Below, piece by piece: positions 21,101 to 30,103 of a DNA stretch of 64,000 nt. Where the stretch lies: positions 620,001-684,000 of the forward strand of contig OX337242.1 in the NCBI GenBank assembly GCA_946965045.2, read 5' to 3'. The notes under the pieces were generated by a model. The model ran no database searches. It was not told where the DNA came from and saw only the letters and a program-made list of their open reading frames with translations. Each line of letters starts with the position of its first letter. The stretch's first letter is position 1. Origin of the DNA: Epithemia pelagica (Eukaryota; Bacillariophyta; Bacillariophyceae; Surirellales; Surirellaceae). A program made the translations under genes and the position numbers.

Positions 21101-23563
21101 GGCAATTTTGAAAAGTTCCAGATAACTAACGACAGGGGCAACATTGTGGAAGAGTTCAGTCCGGGTATCACGACATCCGAACCCCCACCAACGAGCAACG
21201 ACAATGAAGAGAGTCTCTCTGTGTTCAAGGCCACTGGTGCATTGGTTGAGGAAGAGATTGTGTTCATTCCGGACACTTCTGCTGTAGAAATAAGTGGCAA
21301 GCATCTTCTGGTTCTGGTCTCACTGCAATCATTTGACCGGGAGGTGGTTGCGAACCAGCAACGAACCATTGAGGTTTTGGATTCGAGCGGGGTCAAATAT
21401 AAAACATTGGATGGGGCGAACCCAGACTACGTCGCGAGAAGAAATGAACTGTTCGACATATCCGGTATACGGGCCAAGTACCCTCAGTTTTTCATTGTCG
21501 AAGATGATAAGACAACAAGGTTTTGGGGTGACTGGGAAAAATTCCAGAGCAATGACATTTCCGTCGTACTCTCGCAAGAGTCGGATGAGGAGACTCCATC
21601 TCCCACCGAGTCCTTGGATAAGGAGCCTACTCCAGCTGATCCTGTACCCTCCGAAGCTACCGAACCGGAGACTCAAGTGGACACTCCTGTCGCTGAAGAG
21701 GCGACGTCAAGCAGGGAAGAAGAAGCTCCCGTTTCCGCCGATGAGAGTCCATCAGAAGCAAACGCACCTTCGTCTGATGATATTTCTGGTGAAAGCAATA
21801 TGGAATTGCCGGTGAAACAGAGCAATACACCCACATCGACAGAGAACACAGAAACCACGGATGCAAGCAGCACGGCCCAAGAGTCTTTGGCAATCTCCAG
21901 TGACATTCAAACACCGGAAGAGAAGGTGTCTGTTCAGGCAGAGTCGAAACCTCTAAATGACGATTCCACTTCAGATCCACAAGAGGCAAGTTCTCCTGAG
22001 ACGTTGCCTGATACACCCTCCACTGCCACTACCGATATGGCTGCCAACAACCCACCCCAAGCATCGGCTCCAACCGTGGCAGACCCAACGACAGAAGTTG
22101 TTGAACCGATTCCGGACGCATCCATGGAAGCAGAATCAGCGACGCCGGTGCAAGTCTCGAAGGAAAAGACTCCCGAACCAGTAGATTCTACACCCGTGGA
22201 ACCTGCACCAAAAGTCGAGTCCACCGAAGCTACTGTGGCTGTTGTTGCTCCGCCAGCTGCTGATGGAGAGGAGGCCTCCTCCACGACCACGCCTCCATCC
22301 TCGCAGGATAATGTCGACGAAGACGACAACAACAAGGGAACCTCCGTCTCGTTGATAGAAGTGGAGGTTGTGGAATCCTCCGAAACCGACATTGTCACCG
22401 AACGGGTAGTGGAACCCCTGGTTGACACGAATCTCGATGTCATTGTCGAAGAGTCGGAGAGTCCACCAGACGAGAGTGAATCCCCTGGTGAATCCTCCCA
22501 GCCCCTCGTGGTTGCACCCAAAGAGGACGTCACACCACCACCCGTGACACCTTCTCCTCCTCCTCCTCCTTCCACCGTGCCCTCCACCAAGACGGCTCCT
22601 GTTGCTCCAGCACCTCCACCAGCGCCAGTTGTGATAACGACCCGAATTCAGGACTCGGCGTCCAAGGTGATCCAGGGGCGACATTTGGTTGTGTTGGTGT
22701 CGTGTCAACCGACTGATGTGACCATGGCCACTCGTCAAGAGGAAACAATCAATCTCCTGGATGCGCATGGCATTCAATACAAGACGATTGATGGATCCAA
22801 TCCGGCCAACAATTCCCAAAAGAATGAACTCTTTTTTTCCTGCGGAGTTCGTGCTACCTCCAAGTACCCGCAAGTGTTCAAACTTCGAAGCGACAAGAGC
22901 GCCTCCTATTGGGGCGATTGGGAGACACTGGACAAACTCCAAAAGCAAGGTGACCAACCAGTGGCAGAGGAATTTGCCTCCTACATTGACGCCTCCCGAA
23001 TCCCCGAGAAAAAGGCCGCTCCACCACCACCGGCGACCAGCAGCAGCAGCACCACTACCATTCCGACCAAGGGAACACATGTCTTGGTGTTGATTTCCAG
23101 TCAATCGACGGACCGCGAGGTCCAGGCCAATCAAATGTTGAGTGTGGCAGTCCTCCAGGCCAAATCACTGAATCATGTCACCTTGGATGGATCAGACCCG
23201 GCGAATAAAACGCGGGCCAATGAACTCGTGTTCTTGTCCGGCAGTCGTCCCCACTATCCCCTCTTTTTCCTGTTAAAAAATGGCAAGGCTGACTTTTGGG
23301 GTGGATGGGACAAATTTCGCAAGGTGAATCAAAGCAATGGTATTGCGCAAGAATTTCGACGGGCCAGCTCCAAGGAAACCTTGGAAGCCGAAGATGCTCC
23401 CACGCACAATAGCAACAACAACAACCACCACAAGGTCCGGGCCAATCGCCGAGCCTCTCTGGCGGCCGCACCCCTTCCACTCAAATCACCCACCAAAAAA
23501 TCGGCCAATGATCGCATTGCCTTGACCACCGATGTGTGGCGAAGCATGAATTGTCCCTTGTAA
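15200..23563 (+). CDS. Giant acidic protein with nine SH3BGR/glutaredoxin-like modules
   Basis: 2787 residues in one exon from the ATG at 15200 (open to 15176 without an ATG). The N-terminal 1220 residues are Glu/Thr/Ser/Ala-rich and disordered, with an (Ala-Gln)11 run and about ten copies of a 38-residue acidic repeat. Nine modules of about 95 residues follow, at DNA 18860-19140, 19257-19550, 19650-19940, 20060-20355, 20462-20757, 20864-21160, 21290-21560, 22675-22980 and 23070-23365. The module core is HLLVLISLQSFDREVVANQQ, then VLDANxxKYKTLDGA, RRNELFEISGIRAKYPQFF and FWGDFEKF. Order of elements (strand, helix with QQ, L-x-x-x-x-x-x-Y-x-x-x-D, Y-P-Q-x-F, G-D-x-x-x-F) matches the thioredoxin-fold SH3BGR family. 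There is no C-x-x-C and modules 1-7 lack Cys, so a redox role is unlikely and a scaffold role is inferred. No signal peptide or TM segment. Confidence 0.8.
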   Translation: MNESASANIALVASPTSNNTASTTTTPKEDATHNNDKDATPAILMDPVKPVLPKEEPEDPTTLKATVSPETKDAETTDVNQQPPQQEQQQEQQATPSAPPQESLSSSSVPTTVDESQQETAVVALSVNGEGATTASAIAEHQQDETKASSSSSSLEGASTTTTTTTTEPLLTAAASTDSDATTMAQAQAQAQAQAQAQAQAQAQAQEQSQEQQEQHSEPDNNNTQTTTTTSATSTTEPEAQPPQNDSTNQQPPPLPSTTTPAATTDAVEETANLDSKDDVETVQKSSTIQDDAVEEAAPVATTDAVEESPNLDNKDDEETVPESSTIQDDAVEEAVPAATTDVVEETSNLNNKDDAETVPESPVQNQTAEEETPAAMTDAVKESPNLDNKDDADMAQESSTIQNQAVGEEAPAATTNVVEETSNLDKDDAEIVQEPPVQNQAVEEETPAAPTDDVEETPSLDKDDAEIVQEPPVQNEAVEEETPAAMTDAVEQTSNLDKDDAQIVQESSTIQDDAAEEEAPAATTDVVEQTPSLDKDDAEIAQESSTIQDDSVKEEAPAATTDVVEETPSVSKEENADMVQESSTQDQTVEEDTPAATTDAVEETVCLDKDTEDAQEAQEIVSNTNEENEAFTTQEPVEEGHNVSNPPIETDTNQDATDDTLVAETPDSLVENKTVNTKEESPTMSDAQEEETTAISPTAAESAEEPVAPSTETQLASNQNDSEQSTTQEATGISGDPQATVEESNGMDDSPSDMDSPETATEEALNGDGSQPASSSDALPEPNAQEESANETSQSPGGASDAAKEDPTPEDQVLPKPVEEETAGKDTPLAESDVQATNKVDHAIAPTDTATTTSSQEPVDQTDEGDGCVDHNEPIAVEITTSNETEGSVSKTVDTGVQNQESVEESTVGEVPKSDETEPEKGETLSNTEAQEVDGLTTDTQGESPSATKHPSSTADNDTKTETTDTLSRDESNDDSSLLDAPSSEQEATTDSASTTADQAVQQEANDAELVDSNAVTMQNNEVCESTDKDENEINVSKEDCIDSKKDSLSMLQNTEKTGTGEEIELPAPVPDVVCSPAIAAEASSSQEPTPTQEVMRNSMEAVGDTTSEPKSSSDEVDRSTVENTAPSEPAQDVMQSSSEPVSPSETPAEASKDDEGSSEANNDTIAVAEPLSSQPSAESTTEGSEATSNKKSGVSDTIKTIDDSQVTTEDTQETPTTADGLLVLLSLQSFDREVVANQQMTTTVLDNNGVKYDTLDGANADNRTRRNELFGISGIRAKYPQFFLVKGNSTTYWGDWEKFQMANDSRTIVDEFMKPFEKSSPTTSDAEPTADRAIPDEQGALIEDTSSLEIAEKHLLILMSLRSFDRDVVSNQKQTIAALDGNGVKYKIVDGADPDNRPKRNELFELSGIRAKYPQFFTVESDKTTKFWGDWEKFQMANENGAISDILNRLGTGDMSQRDDGVSKTSVPTAGTAVVADLSAVEIEGRHLLVLVSLQSFDRKVVANQQQVISVLNANKVTYKTLDGANQEFKTRRNELFEISGIRAKYPQFFTIENDRTTFWGDFEKFQLTNDSGKIVEEFSEPAAVQSTAPDTQPKPSEEPQDESEAPSSVVVDSSSLELEGRHLLVLISLQSFDREVVANQQQVISVLDANSIKYKTLDGANQDYIARRNELFETSGIRAKYPQFFMVESDKSTTFWGDFEKFQITNDRGDIVNEFSEPLPVESSPPSTQSTEQPQQEPEEPTAIVDSSSLEIEGRHLLVLISLQSFDREVVANQQQVISALDANSIKYKTLDGANQDYKARRNELFEISGIRAKYPQFFMVESDKSTTFWGDFEKFQITNDSGDMVKEFSKPLPVESSPPSTQSTEQPQQESEAPTAIVDSSSLEIEGRHLLVLISLQSFDREVVANQQQVISVLDANSVKYKTLDGANQDFKARRNELFEISGIRAKYPQFFMVESDKSTTFWGNFEKFQITNDRGNIVEEFSPGITTSEPPPTSNDNEESLSVFKATGALVEEEIVFIPDTSAVEISGKHLLVLVSLQSFDREVVANQQRTIEVLDSSGVKYKTLDGANPDYVARRNELFDISGIRAKYPQFFIVEDDKTTRFWGDWEKFQSNDISVVLSQESDEETPSPTESLDKEPTPADPVPSEATEPETQVDTPVAEEATSSREEEAPVSADESPSEANAPSSDDISGESNMELPVKQSNTPTSTENTETTDASSTAQESLAISSDIQTPEEKVSVQAESKPLNDDSTSDPQEASSPETLPDTPSTATTDMAANNPPQASAPTVADPTTEVVEPIPDASMEAESATPVQVSKEKTPEPVDSTPVEPAPKVESTEATVAVVAPPAADGEEASSTTTPPSSQDNVDEDDNNKGTSVSLIEVEVVESSETDIVTERVVEPLVDTNLDVIVEESESPPDESESPGESSQPLVVAPKEDVTPPPVTPSPPPPPSTVPSTKTAPVAPAPPPAPVVITTRIQDSASKVIQGRHLVVLVSCQPTDVTMATRQEETINLLDAHGIQYKTIDGSNPANNSQKNELFFSCGVRATSKYPQVFKLRSDKSASYWGDWETLDKLQKQGDQPVAEEFASYIDASRIPEKKAAPPPPATSSSSTTTIPTKGTHVLVLISSQSTDREVQANQMLSVAVLQAKSLNHVTLDGSDPANKTRANELVFLSGSRPHYPLFFLLKNGKADFWGGWDKFRKVNQSNGIAQEFRRASSKETLEAEDAPTHNSNNNNHHKVRANRRASLAAAPLPLKSPTKKSANDRIALTTDVWRSMNCPL
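15752..15817 (+). repeat. (GCACAA)11 hexanucleotide repeat
   Basis: Eleven perfect tandem copies encode alternating Ala-Gln in the giant acidic protein. Perfect copies suggest length polymorphism. Confidence 0.95.
15975..17040 (+). repeat. 114 bp tandem repeat coding a 38-residue acidic unit
   Basis: The phrase acgaccgatg recurs at 15989, 16103 and 16217 (114 bases apart) and in variants (111-bp spacings also occur) to about 16990, roughly ten copies. Each unit encodes T-T-D-x-V-E-E-T-x-x-L-D-x-x-D-D-A-E-x-V-x-E followed by a Gln-rich joint and E-E-x-x-P-A-A. Units are in frame and moderately diverged. Confidence 0.8.
20060..21165 (+). repeat. 402 bp tandem repeats (modules 4, 5 and 6)
   Basis: The word ggacgtcacc begins at 20066, 20468 and 20870, exactly 402 bases apart. 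The three units, including linkers with ESSPPSTQSTEQPQQE, are nearly identical in DNA, unlike the other modules. That implies recent tandem duplication or conversion. Confidence 0.9.
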
Positions 23564-24941
23564 AATGATGGAACCACACAAGATCTGTTTCTCTCTTTCT
23601 CTCTAGAAACTATGTACTCTAGTAAATGGCACAGCCAGTTCCCTCTAGTCGTATCGATAGCCATGGAAACGATCCCATTTGGCTTCCATGGACCTATATA
23701 CTACTAGTGACAGTTATTCTAGATACAAAGGTCTTACCAACACATTTGCACACAGAGAGGGATGAATGATGGAGGGTGAGTTTCTCTCGTTTTACTCTCT
23801 CTGGTTTGTCCTACACCGCATTCCGTTCGAGGTGTGATCCCTGTGGGAGAGTGTCTGCCTCGTGCAGTTCATTTCTGCACCACCCAGAGCAACGTTTTTG
23901 GCATGGAAACCATGCACTCCACCGTCTCTCTCTCTCTCTCAACAAGCGTCGATTGCATCCTGCATCATTGGAACAACATTGGAACGAAACACATGGAGGC
24001 GAACGATAGCATGGAGAATCTCCGTAGTGTGGTAGGATTGTCTGCGATCCCACGATTCCACAACAACCACAATGATTGTCTGTGGTCACGATTCCTCAAC
24101 AGCAACAACAACAACATGTATTCGCGCAACTCGGGATCCTATTAGAATATACTATTATCACGAATAGATCACACAACTCCCGAATACGCCTCCGTGATTC
24201 CTACGAGCTCGTACTCTCGTAGTCAACTACGAGTAAGAGGAGGATGAGGATGGTACTATATATAGTTGTTGTTGCATTCGTTTGTCTCATTTTTTTCTGT
24301 TTCCAATGACAAACTCCAAAACAAAAGGGAGGACAAGCCCCGTGCGTTTGGGGCTTGATCGTGAATGACTTCTTGTTAAATGAGTACTTGCTCCCAGAAC
24401 GATTGTATGAAACGTAGTACACTGGAATGGTTGAATTCGTGACAGACGAAAGGGACTGAATTGTACTTTTGAATCTATAGTCAAACGTTACTGTACATCA
24501 TAAAGTAGTATCGGATACTTTTTGGATGATACCAGGACAATCGTGGTCCCTGCACGTATCTATTCCCCAACTAAACATCTGCATGTGTGGCCTCTCCACG
24601 ACGTCAAACATTCAACGGAGCCCTGCTATTCTTGTGTGTGGAGATAACTGGTTGGTCCGAGAGAAAAGTGGTAATAAAATTGTCCTTCATTCCCTCTTCG
24701 CTCTCTCTCGAGACGAGACCTTTTGTGTGTGTGTGTGGACTTTGGTCAACTCTCTCTCTCTCCGTTCGAGATTGTGAGAGTGTGTCATATTCCTGGCTCT
24801 CCTTGTTGTGGTTGCCCAACAGCGCCCTCCTTGTTGTTGTTGCCGGTCGTAGGAGCATTGGAGCGTGGATTGCAGCATCTCTTGCCCATTCTCTCGCGGT
24901 TTTCCTAGTATTAGTATTATTACTCTGTAACAATCGAGAGT
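23564..24941. other. Intergenic region between the two SH3BGR-module genes
   Basis: Pyrimidine microsatellites (ctctctctct near 23920-23940), a palindromic ctacgag/ctcgtag cluster at about 24200-24232 and a TATA-like actatatatag near 24252. No coding frame has a recognisable domain. The last few hundred bases should contain the promoter of the gene at 24942. Confidence 0.5.
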
Positions 24942-27653
24942 ATGGAACCCTTGGTGCTCAAGAGTGGCAATACTCGTCCACCCGCCATGGCAGGTACTGG
25001 TGGTGAAGCATGGAATCCCGCGGCCGCCTTGGATTGTCCCACCACTCCCAGTACCACCACCAAAAGCAAGGCCAAACACAGCAATCACAAAAGCAACAAC
25101 AACAAGCAGCAGTCCTCCAATCTCAAATCTCCACCCCCCTCGTCCGCGAGTCGACGACGACGATCCTTGTCGCGACTCGTCATGCCTGAAAAAGAGGAAG
25201 AATTGGTGGGAGAAAAAACAACGGCCACGACCAGTTCGAGCAGTTTGGAAGACCTCCAACCACCACAGCCATCCGACCCTTCTACTCGCCACAACAGTAC
25301 CAAGAAACGATCGTCTTCCAAATCGGCGCGAGGACGACGACGGAGTAGTTTGGGGACTCCCGTTCTCAAATCCAAACCACAATCACAGTCGCAACAGTCG
25401 CAACAAGCACAAGCACAACCACAGTCCTCCCTGCATCATTCGTGGCAAGGTTCCGAACTCCTTCACCGCAACGACGACAACAATGAAGAAGAAGAAGAAG
25501 ATTGGAAACATTCGCATCGCAGCAATCGCACGACCCAATCGTCCAAAACGCCCACGACACCCACCACGACCGCCACCACCTTGACCTTGTCGCCCTTGCC
25601 CGCCACGACAACCTCCTCGCCACGGTCCAAAAAGACGTCGTCGTCCCGCAAAAAATCAAGTGGCAAATCCAATGAACTCGAGACCCCCAAATCCTCCGCC
25701 AAAGTCAAATCGTCCAAGAAAAAATCCACCAAATCACGATCCAAATCCAAGACGCGACGGCCTCCCTTGGCACCCTCCTTGGAACAAGCCGCACCCGCCG
25801 AAAGCAGTAATAGTGGCCATGGCCGACCCAAATTAGTCGACCCAGACGAAGCACAACAACAAGATTTGGAAGGATCCTTGATCTTGGACCATGCTCCCGA
25901 AGACGATCCAGAACAAAAGTCTACGAGCAAGCGACGGTCTCGATCCTCTTCGAAACTACGCACTAAGAAAGCACTCAAGAAACAATCGAGCAAACGCAAT
26001 TTTCACGATTCCATGCGATCCAAAAAGTCGTCGTCCTCCGTGTCGTCGTCTCTCAAGAAGGACAAGAACAAGGACCAGGAAGAAAACCACCAAGCACCAG
26101 AAGCCGAAGAATTACCGGAAACGGATCGCGAATGGATTGCCAAGACCCGGTCTCGATCCCGATCGCACGAGGCCAAGAGATCCTCCAAACAAGAAACTCG
26201 TGGTCGTGGTCGAAGACGATCGCTGTCGCGATCCCGAAGCAAAAAGAATCTCACCAACAAAAAGTCGTCACTGAAAAAGACCACGTCTTCCTCCTCTCTG
26301 CCACAAGAACAAGAACAACCAGAACAACCACCACCACTACCACAAGACGATCAAGATTGGGTGGCGGCTCGATTGGAAGAAACCCGACAACGTGTCGATG
26401 CCGAAGACACTCCCAAGGCAGCGGCGGCTCTGTCCAAACGCAAAAAGAAGAATAAGGACCAACCCGAACAAGAACCACCAGAACCAGCTCCCAAGCCGGC
26501 ACCACCACAACCCGAAGAGTCCTTGGACCTTTCGGTACCACCCTCCTTTGTCGGTGTCACGATTGAATTTGATCCAGCCGACGAAGATTGTTCCGTCATT
26601 ACCACACCTCGGCAAATTCGGGAAGACGACGATTATCATCCGTCCCGATCCCGTACGTCCTCCACGACCCAATCGTCCAGTATCCATCAAAATAACAAGC
26701 GTGGATTGGAACCGGAAGGATTGCACAATTCCGAACGCATGCATCGGACGGTATTCCTACCGGGATTTCAAACGGGATTGCCCGCCAGTCCAGCGCAACG
26801 TGGAGGATCGCGATGGAGGAATTTGCAATCGGTCCCCGAACAAACCACGGAAGAAGAGGGGGACCAACCGCCGTCGTCACGGTCACCAGAGTCGAAGGAA
26901 CAACCACAACCACAACAACAAGACATCGATCCTCATCACCCGCACCCAGAGAACAACACCAACAAGTCGGGAGAAAAGCCGTGGCCACCGGCCGTGGCGG
27001 CCGCCAAGGAATTGATTCAGCAACGCAAGCAGCAACAACAACAACAACAGTCAAGGCCGCCACCACCACTGCCATCGCAAGAACAACAACAAGTACGGGA
27101 AACTCCCTTGGTAGAAACCGTCACCTCGGACGACTCGGACCATTCCTCCCCCGCGTTGAAGGACGAAGCCAACCCGACGAGCAGCACTGGCAGCAACAAC
27201 AACAACAAGGCCTCTCGCACCAACCACACCAAGACGAGCCGCAGTTGTTTGGTCGTGTTGGTATTGGTGTCGAATCAAAGTTTGAATCGCACCGTGGTGG
27301 CAAATCAAGAGCGAGCCATTACCATTTTGGACAGTCTCAACCGGGTGCATGAAGATACCATTGCCTACCGATTGCTCGATGGGTCCGATCCCACCAATCG
27401 CGAAAAACGCAATCAATTGCAACGACTCGTGGCCGACTCGCCGTCCACAACAAGTACGGCTGCTGGCATGGAGTATCCCCAATTCTTTACCTGTCATGTT
27501 CATCATGAAGAATTGGATTCCATTTCGCAACAGGGCCGACATTGGGAATTGGTCACAATCGATCGGACCGAGCTGCTCTCGTACAAGGGCAATTGGGATT
27601 GGTTGGAACAGTTGCATGAAACGGGACAATTGAAAAAGGCGCTCATGCAATAA
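24942..27653 (+). CDS. Basic Ser/Lys/Arg-rich protein with one C-terminal SH3BGR-like module
   Basis: 903 residues, ATG start, single exon. The first 750 residues are low complexity: Ser/Lys/Arg blocks of RS/SK type (RSRSKTRRP, KKSSSSVSSSLKKDKN, RGRGRRRSLSRSRSKKN), poly-Gln and Pro stretches, likely disordered and nuclear by composition. The last 135 residues are a diverged copy of the module in the upstream gene: CLVVLVLVSNQSLNRTVVAN, QERAITILDSL, YRLLDGSDPTNREKRNQL, EYPQFFTC and YKGNWDWLEQL. The C-terminal half carries insertions. It lies 1.4 kb downstream in the same direction, so the two genes are probably tandem paralogues with differently charged tails (acidic versus basic). Confidence 0.75.
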   Translation: MEPLVLKSGNTRPPAMAGTGGEAWNPAAALDCPTTPSTTTKSKAKHSNHKSNNNKQQSSNLKSPPPSSASRRRRSLSRLVMPEKEEELVGEKTTATTSSSSLEDLQPPQPSDPSTRHNSTKKRSSSKSARGRRRSSLGTPVLKSKPQSQSQQSQQAQAQPQSSLHHSWQGSELLHRNDDNNEEEEEDWKHSHRSNRTTQSSKTPTTPTTTATTLTLSPLPATTTSSPRSKKTSSSRKKSSGKSNELETPKSSAKVKSSKKKSTKSRSKSKTRRPPLAPSLEQAAPAESSNSGHGRPKLVDPDEAQQQDLEGSLILDHAPEDDPEQKSTSKRRSRSSSKLRTKKALKKQSSKRNFHDSMRSKKSSSSVSSSLKKDKNKDQEENHQAPEAEELPETDREWIAKTRSRSRSHEAKRSSKQETRGRGRRRSLSRSRSKKNLTNKKSSLKKTTSSSSLPQEQEQPEQPPPLPQDDQDWVAARLEETRQRVDAEDTPKAAAALSKRKKKNKDQPEQEPPEPAPKPAPPQPEESLDLSVPPSFVGVTIEFDPADEDCSVITTPRQIREDDDYHPSRSRTSSTTQSSSIHQNNKRGLEPEGLHNSERMHRTVFLPGFQTGLPASPAQRGGSRWRNLQSVPEQTTEEEGDQPPSSRSPESKEQPQPQQQDIDPHHPHPENNTNKSGEKPWPPAVAAAKELIQQRKQQQQQQQSRPPPPLPSQEQQQVRETPLVETVTSDDSDHSSPALKDEANPTSSTGSNNNNKASRTNHTKTSRSCLVVLVLVSNQSLNRTVVANQERAITILDSLNRVHEDTIAYRLLDGSDPTNREKRNQLQRLVADSPSTTSTAAGMEYPQFFTCHVHHEELDSISQQGRHWELVTIDRTELLSYKGNWDWLEQLHETGQLKKALMQ

Positions 27654-28289
27654 TAAGTGTGTAAGGGCCCTAACACTACTCGTAAACTGCAAAAACGGGC
27701 CACTGGGAACCAATCTTATTATCTATATACGGCTACAAACACCAGCACGCAAAAACTGACGATGCACGTAAGTATCAAGCCATGGGCGTGGATACATAAT
27801 AAACTCACACACGCACATGCCTCGATTCCCGACAAGGATCCTTGCCGTGTGAAGCACCTCACCGAAAAGAAGAACGGGAACGTAAGGATACCTGTTGAAA
27901 GACGACGTACAATCTTTCTTTTGGACACAAACAACACGGAAGGACGGCTCTCTCTGATCCGATGGAACATTGGTCCATGGAAATACCGAGTCATTTTCAT
28001 TCCAGTTTCCTTTTGTGTCCAGAACAATAACCATTATTTGTGGGACTAACCAAGAATATCTGTATTCTCTGTAGTAGTCCCATTTGTCCCATAGGCGAAT
28101 GGGATCCGTCGACTGAACCAAGTTGGATGATTGGGACGCCAGTAGAGTGCCTGTGAGTCTCATTGCCTCGTTGTAAATCGCCCGCTCCCTTTCTTGGTTC
28201 CATAGGTCCGTTCACACCGTGGCAGGATGAGTTGTGTTGCGGAGGCCAGGCTTGTCCATTCAAAAGGCGAACCCAAAGGGCCAAGGGGA
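27654..28289. other. Convergent intergenic region
   Basis: Between the 3' ends of a + gene and a - gene. No coding, RNA or repeat feature seen. Confidence 0.45.
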
Positions 28290-30103
28290 TTAGTTTGGAT
28301 TCAGCAAAATCTTGAGATCGTCTTGATCTAGATAGCCACCACCATCGGCATCCAACTTGTCAAATTGTTGATGCAATTCTTGGAATAATTCCTCCGATAC
28401 CAATTGCATTTCCTTGAGCATGAATTCCACATACTCTTCTCTCGAAACCTTGCCATTGTGATCCGTGTCCATTTCCACCAATCGATCCACATTGAGCTCT
28501 CGTTCCATCAAGGACTTTTGGAATCGTTCATGTCGTCGATCCAAGAGAGCCGATGCCACATTCCCCAATACTTCTCCGGCTGCCGAAACGGCCAAGGGAA
28601 CAAAGAGAATGGCCCAAATTCGACCATTGCGGGTCAGGGGGGACAAGTCGCCATACCCCAATGTTCCAGCCGTTATAAAGGTATAGTAAAGGGCGTCAAT
28701 CATGGACCAACCCTCTAGGTGACCCATGAATATGCCTCCCAGGGCCAATGTGGCAAAGGCCGGAATGGACTTTTGGAACAACCGTCGGACTGCCGAAAAC
28801 CAAAAGGGCAAGGGTGGTACCGGCTCGGACACGACAGCAACGTCGTTGGTCTTGGTTTCAGTGTCGTTTCCCTCCGCCATTTCGTCTTTCATGACAGTAG
28901 TAGGACTAGGTGTAGTAATGGAAGTGGTACGTTTCTTGTCTTTTTGCTCCATGCGTGCCTGCAAGAAATGCAACAAACGCCTTTGACTGGCATCCTTGGC
29001 GGCTTGAATCATGGAGTTTTCTTGTTGGACAAATCGGCTACCAATCGTTCCAATGGCAATCCCCAAAATCGAAATACCAGACAAGCCAAACAAAATGGTA
29101 AAAAGCTTGCCACCCGTTGTGGTGGGACAAAGGTCGCCATAGCCCACACTCGTAAAGGTGACCACTGGACACACAATCAAGGCACAAAGCATGTATAGTA
29201 CCGATAGTTTAGTCGTTTGAGTTGCACCATGGCCAACGGATCCAAGCCAGCAACCTCAGAGAGGCAGCTCGCCAATTAAAGCAGGAAAGCTCACGTACCT
29301 CCAAAATACAAGGCATCCACAAGACTCCACCGTTGATCCTTTTGCAGTACGGTGGAGCTGTAGGACACGGCACCCAATGCGAGATAGACTGCAATGGCAA
29401 TCATGGATTCCTTGAGGGAAAAGCCCATGGCCATTCTCTGAGAGGATGACAATGAGTTTTTCTTGCTGCTACTGTCCTTGTCATGTTCCGAAGGGGGAGA
29501 TTCCAAGATTAACCGTCGGAAAGTGGGGAAGGGCAATGTAATGCCCTGGAACAACAAACGAAAGAATTTTGTGACTGGTTGGCCCCGCCACGTAATGACG
29601 AGAGATTCATCATGGTTCGTTTCGTTCCCAAGTGCCGAATCAATCATCACGTCACGGCCATTCTTCATGTCTCCACCTCTTGTGGACTGAATCGCTTCAT
29701 GGATGGAGGTACCATTGTTTGAAGCAGTGCTGCCCGAACTCGGTTCATGGTGTTGTTGTTGTAGTGCATGCCTTGGTACAGACGCTGGTTCAACCGACCA
29801 CCCGTGCCTCAATCGGAATACCGGACTCCTTGTAAAGGCAGCAATCTCCCCGATGTGGTAGATTACACCAATCAGGACGAACAAGTCAGGGGTGACACGT
29901 GAGAGTCGGGCAATCTTCATGGTGGGAAGAAAATCTTGGGGGTATCTTTGACGAATCTCGAAGAACTCTGTTGCTAGCATTGCTATGTGCCACGTGCTGA
30001 ACGCGACATCTATTGTGTCTCTCGCTGTTATATAGAGGGAAAAGGGAAAAGCTCCTATTGTCCTGTTTCGTATTCGATGCTCCCGGGGGGTACGCATCTC
30101 CAT
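28290..30103 (-). CDS. Two-pore-domain K+ channel with EF hands (two exons)
   Basis: Exon 1 is 30103-29299, exon 2 29164-28290; intron 29165-29298 (134 nt, GTACGT...CCAG). Joining restores DALYFGVVTFTSVGYGD, a proper first pore. The 559-residue protein has a cytosolic N-terminal half, TM1 (SMIAIAVYLALGAVSYSS), pore 1 with TSVGYGD, TM2 (LFTILFGLSGISILGIAIG), a linker, TM3 (IPAFATLALGGIFMG), pore 2 with TAGTLGYGDL and TM4. Two C-terminal EF hands follow: DTDHNGKVSREEY is canonical; the second (DADGGGYLDQDD) ends in Asp, not Glu. The design matches plant TPK/TPC-like tandem-pore channels gated by Ca2+, normally in vacuolar or plasma membrane. Membrane location is not determinable here. Confidence 0.9.

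Noticed and set aside
21934-23134. Two long - strand frames (Ser/Gly/Val- and Gly/Arg/His-rich) over the C-terminal third of the giant gene
   Set aside because: Shadows of Pro/Glu/Thr-rich coding on the + strand. They cross the conserved SH3BGR-like modules and have no domain of their own.
24200-24232. Palindromic ctacgag/ctcgtag cluster as a transposon end
   Set aside because: It shares tacgagctc with the TIR at 5010 but similarity stops after nine bases and no partner end lies nearby.
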